Assembly (NCBI GenBank): GCA_033557685.1
Contig: JAWQRN010000177.1
Coordinates: 1 to 35,113 of the forward strand
Length of the DNA: 35,113 bases
Source: Sperchopsis tessellata
Lineage: Eukaryota > Arthropoda > Insecta > Coleoptera > Hydrophilidae
Direction: 5' to 3'
Every line of letters begins with the position of its first letter. Within the stretch, counting starts at the first letter, position 1. This document shows positions 32,358 through 35,113 of this stretch, piece by piece. The notes under the pieces were generated by a model. It saw only the letters and a program-made list of their open reading frames with translations, searched no databases and was not told where the DNA came from. The position numbers were made by a program, and so were the translations under genes.

Positions 32358-33177
32358 CCACAACAGTTATAGGTTTTTTAAAGGGAAAATAACTTGGCTG
32401 CAGAAATCCGCGCCCCATTGGTATTATTGGGACGAAACCACTTAAACGTTTAAACCAATTTTGGAAGGAAAGCAATTTTTCTCCTTTGAACTGCTTCATT
32501 ACATCAACTTCTCCAAATGAAATTACTGGAACTAATGGTGTTCCTTCTTTTAGAGCAAGCTTTACAAAACCCTTTCTTTTTTTCGTTAATACCTTGTATA
32601 CACCGGGCTCAAGATAAACTGCTTCTTCTGCACCACCAGGTACTATCGCAATCACTTTACTTTTTCCAGGTTTCTTTAAAGTATGTTTGATGGAATCAGC
32701 AGAAGCACTTATTCCTCCAACAAAAAGAAGAAATTCTCGGTAGAAAGGCAACTGAAAAGCTTGTGGAAGTGACGTAATGAAAAATTCGTGTGCTGAAAAT
32801 AATCCGTTAAAGCTTACAGAACATCCCCAATAGAATCCTGTGCACATGAATCCATGTGGAACTCCAATAAACATGTAATTTTTATTTTTATCCAGCTCAC
32901 ATCCATCAACTATAACTAACTTGATGGGAAAGTAATCACCAAGGCATGACATAACTTTATCCGTGAACCACTTGAAATTTCTTCCGCCATTTTCAGGGGT
33001 TTTCTTATCGTAGAAAATCCAAAAAACGTAAATTAACACAAATGGTCGTATACTTGGAAATAGAAGTAAAAATATTGTGAAAAATAAGGATAATTGCACT
33101 GATATTAAGAAGAAAACTGTATAAACTATAATGCCAATATAGCCTCTTATAAATGAAATTAATCTATTCGACGTCAT
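32358..33177 (-). CDS. DGAT2/MOGAT-type acyltransferase, long first exon (copy 4, diverged)
   Basis: An intact frame of 273 codons plus one base runs from ATG at 33177 to a GTAAGT donor. The N-terminal hydrophobic membrane region (about residues 12-55) is followed by ENGGRNFKW, YFPIKLVIVDG, VPHGF (HPHG variant, catalytic His kept), ISASADSI, PGGAEE, KRKGFVKLALKEGTPLVPV with FGEVD, IPMGRG, and KPITVV. It ends in G, so joining to 3687 gives Val-Gly-Lys-Pro-Ile. It is clearly more distant from copies 2 and 3 than they are from each other. It lacks their upstream block and their hAT remnant, so it is an older paralogue outside the recent duplications. Confidence 0.88.
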
Positions 33178-33901
33178 TTTCTTTAACTATACAAAAAAAT
33201 GTATTTCTAATATGTATATGCACTCGAAAATGAGCAAAAACTTAAAATACTAATGTATAACTTATTTAGTATTGAGACACTACTAAATTTAGGAACAACA
33301 TAGCTTACGATAAGCAAAGTACAAAATTACATTCAGTTTGATTAAGTTTATCGGAACTTACGTTGTACATAGTTGAATATACTTAAAAACAAAACACTAT
33401 CATGCGGATAATTTTACATGAAAATGACATAAAATACTCAACAAAAAATATATAATCAAATTAATACGTTTCTTAGTAAGTGATTAGTATTTAAGAATGA
33501 TAACAAATTATGGATGTCATACTTGAAGAAAAATTGAAAATATGTCTAATTTAGGTGACACAGATTAAATAAGTGCGGTAGTATAATAATAATCAAGATC
33601 ACCCAGTATCGGACGTAGTGTGTTAGCGTTTTGTTGAAAATTAGGAAATTCATAACTTTAGGACAGTGATCCCAACTCTAAACCCATTGTGGTATGAGTA
33701 AAAAAATATACTTTTCCAAAATTGTTTAAAAATAATAATTTATTTTAATTACCGTGCTTCCTCGATTCAAAGCCCCCTTTTTTCAAATTCTAGGGCATGA
33801 AATAAGGCGAGACTATTATTCGTACGTAGAGAAGTTATGTAGAGAAAATATATTATGGCGCCAAGTGGCTGACTTCTGGTGAGCAAAAGTGCAACCCTCA
33901 G
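33178..33901. other. Upstream region of copy 4, no gene recognised
   Basis: No match to the upstream blocks of copies 1-3. The promoter of copy 4 should lie here but cannot be pinpointed. Confidence 0.4.
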
Positions 33902-34169
33902 ATGGTGGATAGGTTTCAGTTGTTAGATCTGTTTAGCGTGCATTTCGCAATGGATGGGACGACAGAAAAGCAAACAATAGTTCATATGGAACTTAAAATC
34001 GTAGCAACGAAGGGAAATAAATATTGGTCGGTGCCTCACTGTGACAATAAAGCAACTGGTGGATTTTTCCACATATTTCCCAAGGACAAAGCCGTACGAA
34101 AAGTAAGGTTACATGTGTTGAAAATTGTGAAGAAAGTATCTAAAACAATGGTCGTATTTTTCTATTTTG
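33902..34169 (+). pseudogene. Decayed THAP-domain exon
   Basis: An open frame from 33902 (or the inner ATG at 33989) reads ATKGNKYWSVPHCDNKATGG then FFHIFPKDKAVRKVRLHVLK and VSKTMVV. This is the THAP zinc-finger layout (CxVPxC, F-x-FPKD, W/R-x-x-x, then VCSxHF). The first zinc Cys is Trp, the final Cys position is Phe, and the His position is Tyr, so three of four zinc ligands are lost. The exon ends TTTTG with donor GTAAGTG at 34170, a place where THAP genes often have an intron. It may derive from a P-element or a host THAP gene. Confidence 0.55.
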
Positions 34170-34508
34170 GTAAGTGTATTATTCATTATATGTACTGTAT
34201 CTATACATATTTGTATCATAACCTGTAATATCTTTTGATTTGTATATAGGAAATCATTTATTGATATGCCTAGTACCTACCTAGGTAATTTTGTACTGCA
34301 TGCCTACATAAAATGTACAATTTACTAAAAGGAAGGCAAATACCCACTGTAGTTTTCAATAGGTAGTATCATCGACATCATATTTAAGTCAGTATCTTTA
34401 CAGGAGGTAAATCTAAGAGAATGCTAACTGCTGGAGAATAATTTAACATTTATTTCATGAGGCCTCTGATCCAAATGTGATGTTTGCAGCCACAATGAAA
34501 AGATTTGG

Positions 34509-35033
34509 AAAAAATGTAATTGCTCAAAACCAGAGAGGTTCCTAGATGAAATATGACTAAAATCGAATCCAATATAAAATTCTTGCAAGCAAACCTAAAA
34601 ATATTGCCCGACAATCCCTCAGGCTAGTCGATAATTTTAAATAATCGCAAATTTCAAATATAATTTAAAACATGCGTTAGGAAAAAATGTAATTGCTCAA
34701 AAACCAGAGGAGGTTCCTAAATGAAACAGGACTAAAATGGAAGCCAATGTAAAATTCTAACAAACACTCTTAAAATTATTGCCTGATAATCCGTGAGGCT
34801 AGTCGATAAAAAAATCGCAAAATTCCAAAATAATTTAACAGATGCGTTCCGAAAAAAATGTAATTGCTCAAAAACCAGAGGAGGTTATAAAATGAAATAT
34901 GCCTAAAATGGAATAAAATATAAAATTATAACAAGCATACTTATAATTATTGCCTGACTAACCGTCAGGCTAGTCGAAAATTCACAAAAATCGCAAATTT
35001 CAAAAATAATTTAACAGATGCATTCGGCAAAAA
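34509..35033. repeat. Tandem repeat, about 173-bp unit
   Basis: Three full units and the start of a fourth are present. ATGTAATTGCTC recurs at 34514, 34687 and 34858, and the array closes at AAAAAATG, 35034. Spacings are 173, 171 and 176 bases. Each unit contains AAACCAGAG, a CAGGCTAGTCGA-like stretch and AATTTAA-A-ATGC. It leads into GC-richer DNA that reaches the window end. Confidence 0.9.
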
Positions 35034-35113
35034 ATGACAGCGTATGAATGTTGTTTCCGGGTGGAAACCGTGTAGAGGCTCTGACAAGTGCCGACGTTTC
35101 GTCCACTGTTGCA

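Noticed and set aside
1..35113. tRNA, rRNA or CRISPR arrays
   Set aside because: No tRNA-like cloverleaf, rRNA segment or spacer-repeat pattern was noticed on either strand. The 173-bp array has no spacers.

Overview
The window is eukaryotic, AT-rich and dominated by decayed transposons. R1-clade, Penelope, RTE, hAT, MULE, pogo and mariner remnants sit around one real gene family. R1-type non-LTR elements are essentially arthropod elements, so an insect is the best guess. A wax- or lipid-rich hemipteran would fit, but the sequence does not prove it.

The genes are DGAT2/MOGAT-type acyltransferases, all on the minus strand. Three long intact first exons (14699-15521, 25506-26328, 32358-33177) each run from an ATG to a phase-1 GTAAGT donor. 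A fourth copy (8374-8688) is a truncated pseudogene. Only one matching terminal exon is visible, at 3530-3687. Its acceptor is in the right phase to join any of the three long exons, giving proteins of about 325 residues. The arrangement suggests a cluster of alternative promoter-plus-first-exon cassettes sharing one 3' exon, as in UGT1 or protocadherin clusters. This is an inference and is the main point of interest.

Layout: 1-3000 holds Penelope-like debris, including an inverted repeat around a GIY-YIG fragment. 3470-3687 is the acyltransferase terminal exon. 4498-6323 is a degenerate MULE with hairpin-rich ends. 6796-7162 carries a perfect hairpin and a hammerhead-ribozyme-like core. 7352-8950 is cassette 1, with an old hAT remnant and the pseudogene. 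9540-11930 is a broken R1-like element. 12310-16070 is cassette 2. 16071-26835 is cassette 3, a head-to-tail duplicate of cassette 2 that was later inflated by a 6.1 kb hAT element (19338-25415), itself interrupted by an RTE-type element (20972-23862). 26860-31640 is a second transposon field: a LINE fragment, a Penelope element inserted into a pogo element, a mariner end and another LINE fragment. 32358-33177 is the fourth, more diverged acyltransferase exon. 33902-34169 is a decayed THAP-domain exon, and 34509-35033 is a tandem repeat of about 173 bp.

Insertions give a relative history. A pogo-type insertion sits at the same place in cassettes 2 and 3, while cassette 1 has an empty site. 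Cassettes 2 and 3 are therefore the younger pair, and the hAT and RTE insertions came after their duplication.
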